In this document: piece by piece, positions 49,626 to 60,900 of the stretch
Layout: every line of letters begins with the position of its first letter
Numbering within the stretch: position 1 is the stretch's first letter
Assembly: GCA_900708905.1 (NCBI GenBank)
Contig: CAADRB010000019.1
Location: 499,514 to 563,513 of the forward strand
Reading direction: 5' to 3'
Length of the DNA: 64,000 nt
Origin: Hymenolepis diminuta
Lineage: Eukaryota; Platyhelminthes; Cestoda; Cyclophyllidea; Hymenolepididae
Position numbers and translations under genes: made by a program
Notes under the pieces: model-generated
Seen by the model: the letters and a program-made list of their open reading frames with translations, nothing else
What the model was told of the DNA's origin: nothing
Databases searched by the model: none

Positions 49626-52439
49626 AAATTTCCTTGTCTGCAACTTATTTTTCCTAAGTTATATTTAACGAATCAGCGTTCACACTGGTCGAATGGGGTT
49701 CGATTGATATTGCTCTGTTTGATATGTGATTTCAGTTTAACAAACTTCAAGCAGGTATCTTCGAATGCAGAAAATAAAATATCAAATCTGTTTTAATGTT
49801 AAACGTCTAGATAAATATGAATAAATTAAAACCACTTGAATGTCTAAGTGTTTACAGGCCCGTTGACTTTAATGTTTTGTAAACAGTTATTTACCTTAAA
49901 TTTAGTTATTTACTCTATTAAACAAAGCTGCTAAATTGCAAATTTTCTTAACAAATCATAATTGTCAAATAAGTGATTAACTACCTTTAACCATATTGTA
50001 TCAATCTACTTGATTATTCTATGCTATGATATATCCACTTATTAAATACCATTTATTTTATCAATTTTCCGTAATTTTGGAAACTTTCTCTTACATTTCA
50101 TTCTCTTTTGTTTTTAAATAGATAAATTTACATTTTATATTTGCGGGATATATCTTTCCGCAAACCGTATGGTGTTGATTTACCTAATATTGCAGTAGAA
50201 TAAGAGAATATTCATCCCATAAACATAATGGTGACCAATGACTTCATGAGATCGGTAGATTAGTTAAATTGTTGCAATAGCTTGAGGAAAAATTAGATAT
50301 TATAAATTTAAAAGCAATCATACATCAGTTTCATTATAGTTTTAATGAAGTTTAAGGCAGTTTTCCTAAATATTGCTGAGGATGTATTTAGGGCTCCTTA
50401 AGTGCGTCAATGTATTCATTTCCATGATTTAAACACCATGACTTATGTGGAGAAGAATATCCTATTGTTCCATTTGACGGGAATAAAATGTAAACTTTTG
50501 CGTTATAACTAAGTACATAATTTCATGCTCAAAAAAAATTAATTAGAATTGTTTAATTTTTAGCTCAAAATCGTCAATTCCCTTCAAAAAATTTTTCCTA
50601 TGGATTAAAGAGTGGAAATAAACTTTTCTCACAGATGCGAGCGATACAGTTAGGGACCCTTAAAGATTAATGTTTTCCTTTCATCATCATATGACTCAAT
50701 CAATGCAGTGAATTGAAATATTTCCCAATTTTATCGCACTTTAAACATGTTATGAATTGTAAAGTTTATTTGTGCAACATAAACTGAAAGCACAAGCTGA
50801 AAGATTTGGAATTTTTTTATTCGTCATGGGTCTTTTAAAATATCTACGTGTTTGTTTTTTGAAAATATGCTTTATTAAAAATATTTACATCACTTTCAAA
50901 TATACAGCTTTACTTACAATTCTAAGCCATAATAGCATCAATATTTTGGCATTTATTATAGTCTATTATAACGCATTTGCAAAGATTGAGAAATGCCGAA
51001 ATAGCAAAAGAGAAGTAAAGATTTTTACTGATCACACGCATTCAGACTCCTAAAGGAAGCGCGATGTCACAGGATACTTTCTTCGCCCTACTTTACAAAT
51101 TACTTAATCACAAGAAAAATGCTTCTGAGAACAAAAGCAGGAGTTAGACATCAACAGATTCGGGTCGGAGACGGCGAATTTTCCTTCAAGCAACCGTAAA
51201 GGAATAATGCAAACGCGTTTAGTCTTTGTTCGACCTAAATCTTCGTATTTTACTACTCTCTCATTAATTTGAGGAACTGATTGTGTGCTTTTACTAATGT
51301 TACAATGGGTGCTATTTTTTCTTTAAATGAGATTTTGAACTGCCTTGAATATCAGCAAGCGAAAGCTTACAGTTCACTTCATACTTTGCTTTCAAGCTAC
51401 TTCAATCAATTTGCAAATAGTAGATGATAATGATAGGTATAAATGATTTGCATACGATTTTTGCTTAAGTAGTTGTTATTTAACTACTTGAATTAGATAA
51501 AACAAGAAAACTAGCCTCTATTTATAAGAATGATATATGTGTGAATTGAGCAGTAGTAAATTCACAATTGAAGCAGGCAATATTTACTTTTGAAAATTTC
51601 GCCAATAGCACCATAATCAATCTTTGAGTAATCATTACCTTGGAAAAAGTTTAAGATCGCCAGTAATTAGGCTTTATTTTGCCTGATATTGAAAACATGA
51701 AATGCTAAGAGAAGTAAAACATAATTTTGGGAGCGCATTTATGGAGACTGAATACTTAATGTATGAAACGTTAACAGATTTCTACTTTGAAAACCAAATT
51801 TTAAATACTAATTACATTCTTTGAATAGCTCTTAATTTCACCAAATAAACGAATAGTTTTAGCTCATTAGAAATGAAATAAGCGAATGTTTAAATAATTT
51901 TTGCATTTGGGATAATGCCTATCAAAGATAATTCCGGAAAGACATCTGTTTATCCAATTTTCATTTTGAAAATTCAATATTTTGCCGGATTTAAGACGAG
52001 TAAAGCAGTGGATTATGTATATGTTATTACGTATTCCATTGTCGCTTTCAACTTGCTCTTTTATTTCTTCTTTTCTGTCTAATACATTTCATTTCCATTA
52101 ATCGCGATTAACTGACATAGCTGGGATTTTAAACGCTTATTTCACATCCATATGTACAAATACTGGGACTCCTTAATCCATCCGAGGATAATTTTATTTA
52201 TTCACTTTTCAAACCAGTTTTTTATTAAACAAATATCTTAACGTACTTAGTAAGTAAATAAATTTAATTTAAAACGTATGAATTCTAAGATGGACTTAAG
52301 AAACTTGTTAAGACACAAAAAAATATTGGACCCCTTTCAGGGGAAATATCAGTTAACGGCTTAAAATCAGTCTATTATTTCACGGGTGGTCCACAGAAAA
52401 TCTCCTTTTTTGAAGTGTATTCGAATAATCCTGAAAATA
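49626..52439. other. AT-rich intergenic sequence, no gene recognised
   Basis: Counterpart by position of 22431-24599. The 93-codon plus frame at 50772-51053 is rich in Ile, Phe and Lys, as AT-rich sequence predicts, and shows no domain. TTCACGGGTGGTCC at 52379 recurs at 6359. Confidence 0.45.
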
Positions 52440-52640
52440 ATTTCCTGTCACCTTTTTTACATCTTTACAACATGTGTTAATAGGTATTTGATAACAGCTG
52501 ATTCCAGCAAACTTCTTTTTTCGTAAATTCAAGGTGCCTTCCTCTTCAAGTCCCGAGGTTAAAACTCTTGCTATAAATAATTAAATTTGAATTAGTCTAG
52601 TTTAAGTTCCTCTAGTTCATATTATTCCATCAAAAATGAT
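52440..52640 (+). repeat. conserved island E, copy 4
   Basis: Partner of E2 (24600-24850), offset 27.8 kb; the matching phrases are given there. Further right, AATTAGTCTAGTTTAAGTTC resembles AGCCTAGTCTAATTCCTTTC at about 24787, extending the match. Confidence 0.68.
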
Positions 52641-53689
52641 TACAACTGGATGGCCCTCAAAAGAAAAGATCTACATATTCGAGAGTATTGCGCAAGAGTT
52701 GGATTTTCTTGCCTACACACCAAAGGCATATTCAAGACGAAATCTAAAAATGAAAGTGGGAGGAGACGAAAAATTTTGATTTTCAAGAACTTAGAGCACC
52801 GCACAAGAAGTGATACTACTTCTCTCAACCGTTTTCACTCCATTTCAAACTTCTGCTTTCATGCTGACCCACAAGAATGCACTTGCCAAAATATTTAGTT
52901 ATTTAGTGACGAAGAGAGAGAATTTTAGTTGGAAGGAAAGGTAATAATATTTTTGTTAATTTGATTTTACTGCTTCTATACCTACAATGAAGTCTCGCAC
53001 GTAAATTTGACGTCCGTGCTCGGGATGCTTATTTCATACATATGCATGGAGAACAGTAAGATTGGGTGTTCTTTTAATTACACAAATAGAATAAGAATCG
53101 AATATATTCAGCATCCGGTTGGTTGTAAAGATAACGCTTTTATGCAAATCAAAGAATTCCGATTGATTAATACCGTGATCATCTGCTCTCTTTGAAAGGC
53201 ATCATCTGAGATATGCATTTTTCTAATACTGATCATTTCGGTTGACTAATTTTATTTAAAGGCATTTCAAACGGTATTTGTCACTTGAGTTATCGATTGT
53301 GCGTGGGTGATGAAATATAGTGAATGAGAGCAATGCGAGATATTTATCATTATCAGATCCACTAAACAAGTTTATAGAAGCCAGTTTTGATTGACCTCTG
53401 ATGCGTGTCCATTGGTACTTCTTTTAAACACGCGCATGTGGTGATAAATGTTTCCTTATTAAGAATGTTGTCTATTTTAAACTATGAAACGAGCAGAGTT
53501 GAGAGAATGTATCTCAATCAAGGAGATGATGTACCTGACAGTAATACCGGCTTTAAAATTAATGCTATCAAATATATCATACTTCTTTTGAATAATTCAA
53601 TGAATATAAAAATGATTTCCATAAACCAATTAAATATTCGCACTAGTTTATAATTATTTGTAAACACAATCAACCACAGTCTTCAATGT
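52641..53689. other. AT-rich intergenic sequence, one weak island
   Basis: Includes 53145-53225, which weakly resembles 36085-36170. Frames at 52650-52898 (82 codons), 53007-53195 and 53405-53653 (82 codons) have no recognisable domain, and the left duplication copy has no matching frames. Confidence 0.4.
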
Positions 53690-54330
53690 GAGTATGCTGC
53701 CATCCATATAATGCATTCATCGGCTGCTTTTCGACTATTTCCATGCCTCTTTTCATTAAACTATTCTAATACATATAATACGCCGTAATAGTCTAACTTA
53801 TCAATGGTGATTGGGAATTGAATAGATGCGAGTATCAGACCTTATTATATGAAATTGGCATATTTACACTTGTGAACAGAGTTATATGTAGGGTTAACGA
53901 ATTAAAAAAATGTTTTGACTCCAATAATACATTTCCATATGTCAAAAGGTTTCTGAAATCCCGCATATAATTTGCAATCATCAAGCTGGTAATAACATTG
54001 GCAGCCCAACTGAGGATATCAGCCATGTTGTTTACCGATCATTTCTTAATGATCTGCTTATTTCTCTCTAAGAGAGAATAACTATTTATCTATTATTTCT
54101 TTTCCTCCATAGTTAATAACTCTCATTTTCTCCTTTTTATCATCTTCTCGCCCCGTCATTATTCTGGCTGGAAAGAAATAGAGAAGTCAGTGCATTTAAT
54201 TTTACCTTCTTCGGGGAGCGGTCGAAGTCGTGTATTTAGTGTACAATGCAAGTACAGGCCTCACTTGTAAGAGGATTACCAAGTCAGTTAATTCTTATAG
54301 TAAATTGGTAAAATTGTCGTACTTCGCATT
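53690..54330 (+). repeat. conserved island I, copy 4
   Basis: Partner of 25830-26440; the matching phrases are given there. CTCTCTAAGAGAGAATAAC near 54063 forms a small hairpin (TCTCT..AGAGA) not seen in the left copy. Confidence 0.72.
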
Positions 54331-54599
54331 CCTAAAACATCAAAGAACTCCAAATTTCAGTGTTTCAAAGTCAAGATATTAATGACAATGAATGTATAAT
54401 AATCTCAATTTGAGATATTTATATATTCCACTTCAGTAGGACATGTGGCACGGCGTATACGTAGATAAATAAAAAAAATATGCAACAAATTAGCTATCAA
54501 ATTACAGCAGCTGGGCATTTTATAACTTACCCTGGGCAGATAATCATATAATAATAGTGATCTTCCTTAAAGCCCCTTATTTTAGTAGATCATATTTTT

Positions 54600-54900
54600 G
54601 ACGTCTTATATTGGAGTTAAAGAGTTCGCCCAGATTGTTTGTGACTGCTAGGCTGTTATGAGGAGGTGGAGTGTAAAAGTCAGAAACACTTTGACCACCC
54701 TGAATTTTCTGTCATGGCTGATTCAAGCAATTTTCCAACTTTGTGCAAGTTCTTTACTCTTGAGTAGACTGTCAAACTATCTATCAATTATAATACAAGT
54801 ATTTTACTCATCTATTTGGACACCCTTCTTTGGAAAGTGGTTTTTCATGAGTATTCACTTTCCCATGCGTTGCTTCTACAAAGAGAGGAAGTAGTTAGCA
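54600..54900 (+). repeat. conserved island C, copy 4 (right half)
   Basis: Shares 24 identical bases with C2 (54684-54707) and continues with GGCTGATTCAAGCAATTTTC against CGACTGTTTAAGCAAATC of C2. The left half of the island (AGTAGACCTCAC head, GGCAGTGTCC block) is not recognisable here, so this copy is truncated or its left half has decayed. C5, a fuller copy, starts about 0.7 kb further right. Confidence 0.7.
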
Positions 54901-55559
54901 AACTTCATGAATTTACCTTTTTTCAAAGCAATCATATGTAGTTGCGGGCCATCATCTCTTGAATCTAATTTTATTGCTGCCTTTTCATATTAAATCATTT
55001 TAGTCGAGTTGATCAAGGGACGCGCTAACAAAGAACTCCAAATTCCAATTAGGTTATGATACAAATGGTTATTAATGTTTAGATCAGACATAAATTTGCC
55101 ATAAATTATAATGGAAAGATTTGTATAAGGTAAGAACTTTATGTCACATGTGTTCATGTACCTAAATTAACCTCAAAAAACTATTAGCTTGAGGTTGCTA
55201 TTATTTTGTTAATTACAAAACTCCTAGGATATTAAGAGCTCACGAAATGAATAGAAATGTCGCAGAGATCTAAAGAGGATATGAGAAAGAGTAAAATGAA
55301 TACACACTAGCTTTTCATTTTCATAGCACGCGCAAATAGAACAAATGTGATGTTAAAATGGTGTTTGTGGAATAAAGAGTGAGGTTTTAAAATTAAATCT
55401 GATTCTTTGTTTCAAAATATAGCGAACTTCAAGGCCAAAAACCACATTCAAAAAATTCACATTGTCCATTTGTTCAAAATACCGCATTTATTAAAAGTTT
55501 GCAAAAGATTCAAATAACATTAACCATACGATTTAAAGAATTTTCAAATTATGGATGTT
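54901..55559. other. AT-rich spacer between two C islands
   Basis: No feature recognised. Confidence 0.5.
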
Positions 55560-55965
55560 CATTCCGATTAGATGTCACAAGTTATGGGGACATACTCACT
55601 TTGGGTTACGGAGGAGCATTGGTGGCTATAACGTCACTGCTTCCAATCTTCTCCACTCTTCCAGTGCCAACAGAAGGAGATTAATTAATTAATTAATCTA
55701 TCTCAAAGGTTTACAGTATCAGTGTCAGCAGTGTCTCCAAAGCAAGTACAGATGACGAAAAGAAACCATTTTACAAGTTTTGCGGTGTGCCTGAGCTAGA
55801 TTAGAAAGCAAAATTTGTACGTTAGGCTGCTAAGCGGGAGCAAAAAAGGGAGGAGGGAGATATAAATTCACCTACTTGAATTTGCATCCATTTCTGTTTT
55901 GATCAAATTTTTGACGGTAGGCTTTCTAAGTGTCACGTGTTGATTTCTGTGTCGATTGATAAACA
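55560..55965 (+). repeat. conserved island C, copy 5
   Basis: Follows C2 along most of its length: TCACTTTGGGTTACGGAGG with CGAGTTTTGGGTTAGAGG; AGCATTGGTGGC with AGCGCTGGTGAG; GTCAGCAGTGTCTCCAAAGC with GCCGGCAGTGTCCAAGGC; GCGGTGTGCCTGAGC with TGGCGTGCCTGAAATG; and GGGAGGAGGGAGATATAAAT with GGGAGGGGGACTGAAA. A (TTAA)n run at 55681-55697 interrupts it. C4 and C5 lie within 1 kb on the right, while the left copy has only C2, so a local duplication or mobility of the island is implied. Confidence 0.68.
55681..55697. repeat. (TTAA)n microsatellite
   Basis: Four tandem TTAA units within island C5, absent from C1 and C2. Confidence 0.9.
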
Positions 55966-57649
55966 ACTGGGTGAAAAATGAATTAATATTTTTATCTGTC
56001 AATTCAGAGAACTTTTGCTGATAGATATCCTTCATGATCGTTCACATTCCTATGCACTATGCTACTAATAGAGGGAGAAATTCATGCACATCCTGGCATA
56101 ATTTTTGCAAAGCAATAAAATATGATGAAAATTATACTTGACTTAAGTACGAGAACGTTTATTCTGTATTTAAATCCGTTATGAAATTTTTCAAGACTTA
56201 AGCAAACGAAGACATAAATTTCTGTCTCTAATATCGCAAATTTTCATCTTAAGGGAATTCGAGCAACGACGATGTAATACATGTTTAAAGACAATAATGC
56301 ATTGCTCTGACGATACGGTCGAAATCGCTATTCTCTGGGAGCAAAAATCAACGAGGACTTCCACTTCCGGCTGTGTTAAGTCTTGGCTGATTTAACATCT
56401 CTCAGAATGTCAACTTTAGTATTGATATTCATTCAGTGCGAACATCTCAAAAGATCGCTTGAAATGCAGCAAAATATGTTCTTTGGTTGAAAAAAATAAA
56501 CAATCTACCTCACCTCCCATGAACTAAATGTACTTTTGATTCCCAAAACTGGTAAACTCTGCATTAGCTATTCATACGCTTGTGCGATCTGCATCTTGCA
56601 TATTATCCTTATTAATAAGCGGACATGTATGCATATACATTTATAAAGTTAGGTTTTGTTGACTGGACTAGAATACATAGATCTTAATTTCCACAGCGAC
56701 TTCAATAAATATATAATTTGTTCGCTTATTTTATAATTTTGCACCTAAGTTTTTGTTACATTTTTGGCTCAAAATCATCATATTGAGAAAATTTGTGTTT
56801 GGGTACTTAACCGGACTTAAGTAATTAAAACATATGAAAAAGAGAATATATTTTTGGTGCCGTTAGAAATCTAAACATACTTTCAAGTACTGAAACTTGT
56901 CATTTTCTAAATAATAATAAATTCTGCTCGGAACCACAGTTGAATACTTAGTATGATTATTTGATTACAAATGGTAACTACTGGTAGTGCATCACTACAA
57001 AATTTTTATTACCAATGTAATTCTAATCAAAACTCCCAAAACATTCTCAAGAAAGCAGTATGGAGAAATAAGATAACAAATTCAAAGAGGTCCGAACTAT
57101 ATATAACGATATCCAGTTACCCCGGTAAAATTGGGTATTGTACAAGATTATCCATTATTTCTGATGAACAATTTATTCACCAAACGTTATTTTGCTTGAT
57201 AAATGGAAGAAAACAAATTAATAATTAATAACGCCGAGGAAAAAAATTTATGGATGCTTTCATTTCCGTCTTGAAACCACCCTTTTTAAGTTTTTCCTTC
57301 CTCGTATCACTTCAACTTCGAATTCATCAGAGGTTTCTGGGCTTTCAACGAGATCTTAAGCAGCAATTCTGTAGTCCTGGATTGCTTTCACAAGTCTTAT
57401 CTTTTGAAAGGATCCAAGGGAGAGTAAAGCGGGGTTGATGTAGGCGTTGATTTAGCTCTCGTAAAGCATGGCCTAAAATGGTTTCTATACATGATGTAAA
57501 TAAAATCATTTACCTACATTTAAAAATAACTTTTATCCGTCGTTTGACCACAGTTTCGACCATCCAGAAGTAACCACTACGTAAATTATAATTTACCGCA
57601 CAACATTTGATGAGGTGTCATCTTGTAAGGTAATAGGAAATTTAGAATA
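55966..57649. other. no gene recognised; expected place of the retrotransposon 3' LTR
   Basis: By the shift in duplication offset, about 7 kb was inserted between 54.9 and 62.6 kb, more than the recognisable Ty3/gypsy coding remnant. The downstream end of that element should lie here. I could not identify an LTR by eye. Confidence 0.35.
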
Positions 57650-57659
57650 AATTCCTCCG

Positions 57660-58350
57660 TTTCTCTCTCCTATTTTGCTTTCTGCGGGGCCCTTTTGAAC
57701 GTGTCAACAAATCGCCATGCTCGGCAATTTGATTGAGTGTGATGTTAGGTGCGTGCAGTATTTTTTTAACTGCGGCATACAAAACAGTGTTCCATGGCTT
57801 GATACCGGAGTTTCTGGGAAACCATGCGTTGTGAAGATGCCCTCAAGGACACTGATAATTGCTCCTGCGTTTGGGGTCGGGACTGATAATGCTCCCTGTC
57901 ATTTGGAGCTTGAGTCCATCAATGCAACACTCGATAACACCAGCAAAATCAACAAGCACTCTACTCCATGGTGTCTTTGTTAGGAACTATGGCATTTAAT
58001 TTTCACATGGAGGGCTTCTAACAGCAATTTGAAATTTAAGAAAGCCTTTGTTTAAATGCAAAGAGTATGACAACTCTCTTATTAAATATCAAAGGGAAGT
58101 CGAAAATAGATTATGTCTTACGACGGTAGAATAGATTCAACAAATCTTCTTTTAAGAATGAACCTGACCATTTCGTTTTCACACATTTTGTGGCTTTTCC
58201 GATGACTGAATCTTTCGCCAAAGTGCGTTTTAATAGTTCCACCGTTGCAGGAATATTCTGGATAGGGTTGTTCAAACTACGGTATTCATCATTTACGAGG
58301 TATCCTGGCGATGACGGTTTCTTTCCTGTTTGTTGATTCGAAATTAACAA
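57660..58350 (-). pseudogene. Ty3/gypsy integrase remnant
   Basis: The open frame 58350-58111 has IPATVELLKRTLAKDSVIGK followed by a K-W and an LFYRRK ending, the stretch that precedes the zinc-binding domain in gypsy integrases. The zinc-binding HHCC itself is not recognisable. The core appears at 57930-57760: MDSSSKW (first catalytic Asp kept), then THGFPETPVSSHGTLF, where the family's S-D-N-G is S-S-H-G, so the second catalytic Asp is gone. The Glu-bearing part near 57690 is frameshifted. Confidence 0.88.
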
Positions 58351-58549
58351 TAATTATCTATCCGCTTGTGAAAACACTGGAGTTCTCTGATATTTGATTT
58401 CGAAATCATATGCTGCCAAAATTATTGCCTATCACTGAAGACGATTCACCGAATATGTTGAAATTTCTTTCCTGGATCCAAAAATTGATGACAAATGTTT
58501 GTGACTCACCGGAAGATTAAGGTGACGACCAAGACAAATTTATGGAACT

Positions 58550-58929
58550 TCTTCGCGGCATGGACTATAGTAAATACTTCTTTTTAGTTTGTCCCTTGTT
58601 CTGTCCCTTTCTGATGGTATCGACGAAAGGGATGCGTGAGCCACGGTTTTCTATGAGCCATCTGGGGAAGCATGTGACGTCACTGTTCTACATCGTAATT
58701 TGTAATGTCTGCTGTGATCAATAGTGGCAATTCTAGATTGCAGTGAGTCAGAAGCATATCTTATTGCAGCATGAATTTCAGCTCCTCAAACAATCTTTGG
58801 CAGTTATCAGACCAGTGCCAGGCAGTGCCTTTATAGAGGAGGCAATTAAGGGTTTCACGAACTTCATACAGGTAAGGTAGAAAACAGTTCCATTAGCTCA
58901 TTAATCCCGGCACTGAACGAAGATTTTAG
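58550..58929 (-). pseudogene. Ty3/gypsy RNase H remnant
   Basis: Between RT and RNase H, LRSVPGLMS (about 58920-58890) matches the LRSFLGL connection motif. NLELPLLITADITNYDV (about 58738-58690) matches the pattern in which the first RNase H Asp lies in D-A-S/D-I-T. Stops and frameshifts follow. Confidence 0.75.
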
Positions 58930-59790
58930 ATATTGGTTGGAGATGGCACGTTTACAATAGCTCGAATTCGCTTAGGATCAGGTTGGCACCCCTCCGAATA
59001 AATAAATCAAGATATTTTATGAATTTCAAGAAGAACTCACACTTCTCCGGCTTCAAATGAAAACCATAATTGGCAATGTGTTCAGGCAGACATTCAGTTC
59101 GTTACCTGAATTCATTCTTGGTGCCCTCATGTGCTATAATACCGTGCAGTTACTCAGGTGGGCCTTTTAGATCACCAATCATATTGCCCATCGTATGTTG
59201 GAAAATACCTGGGACTGTTTTCACACTAGACGGGGGTCTAGTAAACTGATATATAACTCGGTCCATGCTGGTAGTTGGTACTTGCAAATAAGCGTCTAAT
59301 AAATCCAACTTCGCAAATCGTGTGCCAATATTGAGAGTTGCTAATATATCTTTAGCAACAGGAAGAGGATGGTGGGTATCTTCAGTAGCTACATTGCACT
59401 AATGAAAACGTTAGCAGATAAATGAACACTACCATTCTGTTTTCATACAACCACAATTTGCACTGCCAATTTAAAGTAGGATACAAATTGTAAAACATCG
59501 ATTTTTTTCAGATCATAAAATCTTTTAATGCACACTTTGTATATCGGTGTAGGTAACTAGACTCTTCGGACGGAAAGTTAGTTTCATATTTCCTTTCAGA
59601 TACGGGTTAACTTTCGTTTTTATAAGCTGACCTAGGCTGTCTCTGAAAACTGAAGAAAATCGTTTGATTATGCCCCTTTTATCTTCAGTCTTTCTAATAT
59701 CAGATTCGCTTGTCATATCAGTTTTATGAATAGGTTCAGCCGATTTCTTTTTGTGAATTAAATTCCGCTTTCTGACCATCTGAGCAAATT
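58930..59790 (-). pseudogene. Ty3/gypsy reverse transcriptase remnant
   Basis: In order on the minus strand: FSSVFRDSLGQLIKTKV (59685-59630, the linker before RT, in open frame 59779-59525), then KLDLLDAYLQV (about 59312-59280, the LDLxxAY motif carrying the first catalytic Asp), PGIFQHTMGNMIGDLKG (about 59212-59160, the FQ..M motif), then the active-site box, which reads stop-LHG-II instead of Y-x-D-D-I, and NYGFHLKPEKCEFF (about 59080-59035, the G..L.P.KC.F motif). Assignment is certain; the enzyme is dead. Confidence 0.92.
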
Positions 59791-59849
59791 TTTTTATTCT
59801 GTCACTTGAGTGACAGATGATTTTTCAGCAAGGAAGTGGATGGTCTACT

Positions 59850-60060
59850 TCAGCGACTTTAATTTGTCAAACCAATAGAGATCCAGAATATCCAAATCAG
59901 GCTGATTTGTTGTGAGGCACTTTGCAGTTATTTGCTGATATCCGTAACCAACTTAGCAGTCAATTTCGCCCTAAAATTTCAGAGCGCCCTCAGAAGTGTT
60001 TTTGGCTATATTATTTGTCAGTTTCAGCAATTAACAGCATAAAAGTTTCGATTTCTTTCC
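59850..60060 (-). pseudogene. Ty3/gypsy protease remnant
   Basis: Only the C-terminal part is recognisable: DLDILDLYWFDKL at about 59905-59865 resembles the D-x-x-L-G-x-D-W-L motif that follows the aspartic protease core in gypsy elements. The active-site D-T/S-G was not seen. Flanking stops confirm decay. Confidence 0.5.
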
Positions 60061-60266
60061 TGAAATCAAAGTATCCGATTGGGACCTGACTTTGTCATTA
60101 TTAATCATCATGGTTACATACTGTCGTCTAATAGAACCTTTGTGTTCATAGTTTGGACTGAGAACAATGAGAGAATTGAAAGATCCAGTAAGCCTACCAA
60201 TAATTTTCTATTTCTCTAAATAACCCATCGTATTGCCCAGGCATTTTGCTTCTTCATGTCCTTTTT

Positions 60267-60900
60267 TCAAATGTGATTTCTGTTAGGAGAGTCTCTGCAA
60301 TTGTGCATTACTAAACATAACCAGTACGGTGATGGGATTTCTTGTTTGGAATATTTTCCTACCTGTTTCTCTTCTCGGACGGTTGTGGAATTCCTTTGAC
60401 ATGACATCATTGGCATTTTACTAGATTGTGGCGTGTCACCCAAGATGGAGCACATTCTTCGACATACCTCTCATGAATCCAGTAGAGTGGTATCATGATT
60501 TTGTTTAATCTTGCTAAAATTCTTACATGAGAATCCATACCGCAGAAATCTTCAAGACCAAAAAGGAAAAAGGCACTTAGAGTGCTCGTGTGAAATAGAT
60601 ATGTAGTCCAGTTGTTCAACAATTTTATTTATCTCTGTAATATGATCAATTTAATCCTTATCAAGTCTCTTAATCTGCATTAGGCACGTTAGGCACTTTT
60701 GAAATTTCGATTATTTCCGCCAAACATTTTGCGAAGAATGGACAGTGCTTCCTCGAATTTGATCATCCAATTCCTTTGGGCGCATTAACATTTTAACTTT
60801 TAGTTTTTGCGGTCCATACTCGAGGAATAAGGAGTCTGACTCTTTTCCCCTCAGGGATGTAAGTAAGATCTTTTCTGAACACATCCTTGCATTTATCAAA
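60267..60900 (-). pseudogene. Ty3/gypsy gag remnant
   Basis: The frame at 60622-60407 contains FLFGLEDFCGMDSHVRILAR, matching the conserved gag stretch of arthropod Ty3/gypsy elements of the type FxxGLxxPxDxxIRTRxL. Downstream (60350-60267), YWLCLVMHNCRDSPN resembles a zinc-knuckle with the usual Cys/His spacing damaged. Upstream frame 60899-60711 (62 codons) is probably also gag. Stops separate the pieces. Gag would form the particle and bind RNA; this copy cannot. Confidence 0.7.

Larger units (their letters stand above)
57650..60900 (-). mobile_element. Ty3/gypsy LTR retrotransposon, decayed internal region
   Basis: Read on the minus strand, fragments of gag, protease, reverse transcriptase, RNase H and integrase follow in the Ty3/gypsy order (integrase after RNase H), broken by many stops and frameshifts. 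Catalytic positions are lost: the reverse transcriptase YxDD box reads LHG and the second integrase Asp is replaced. It sits in the right copy of the 28-kb duplication and has no counterpart in the left copy (26.95-27.8 kb), so it inserted after the duplication. LTRs and primer-binding site were not found; the full element is probably larger than the span given. Confidence 0.93.

Noticed and set aside
6359..52392. TTCACGGGTGGTCC shared by 6359 and 52379 as another island
   Set aside because: Flanking sequence does not align well enough by eye and GGGTGGTC recurs in several unrelated places (25085, 35114, 41957). Left for a proper alignment.
13817..53175. A 14-base match GATCATCTGCTCTC between about 13828 and 53178
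   Set aside because: A match of this length is expected several times by chance in 64 kb compared with itself, and the flanks do not align.
26711..54894. Frames in islands C2 (26711-26947) and C4 (54658-54894) that share the residues NTLTTLN
   Set aside because: The agreement is limited to the 24 identical bases. The frames diverge at once on both sides and C1 and C5 do not keep them.
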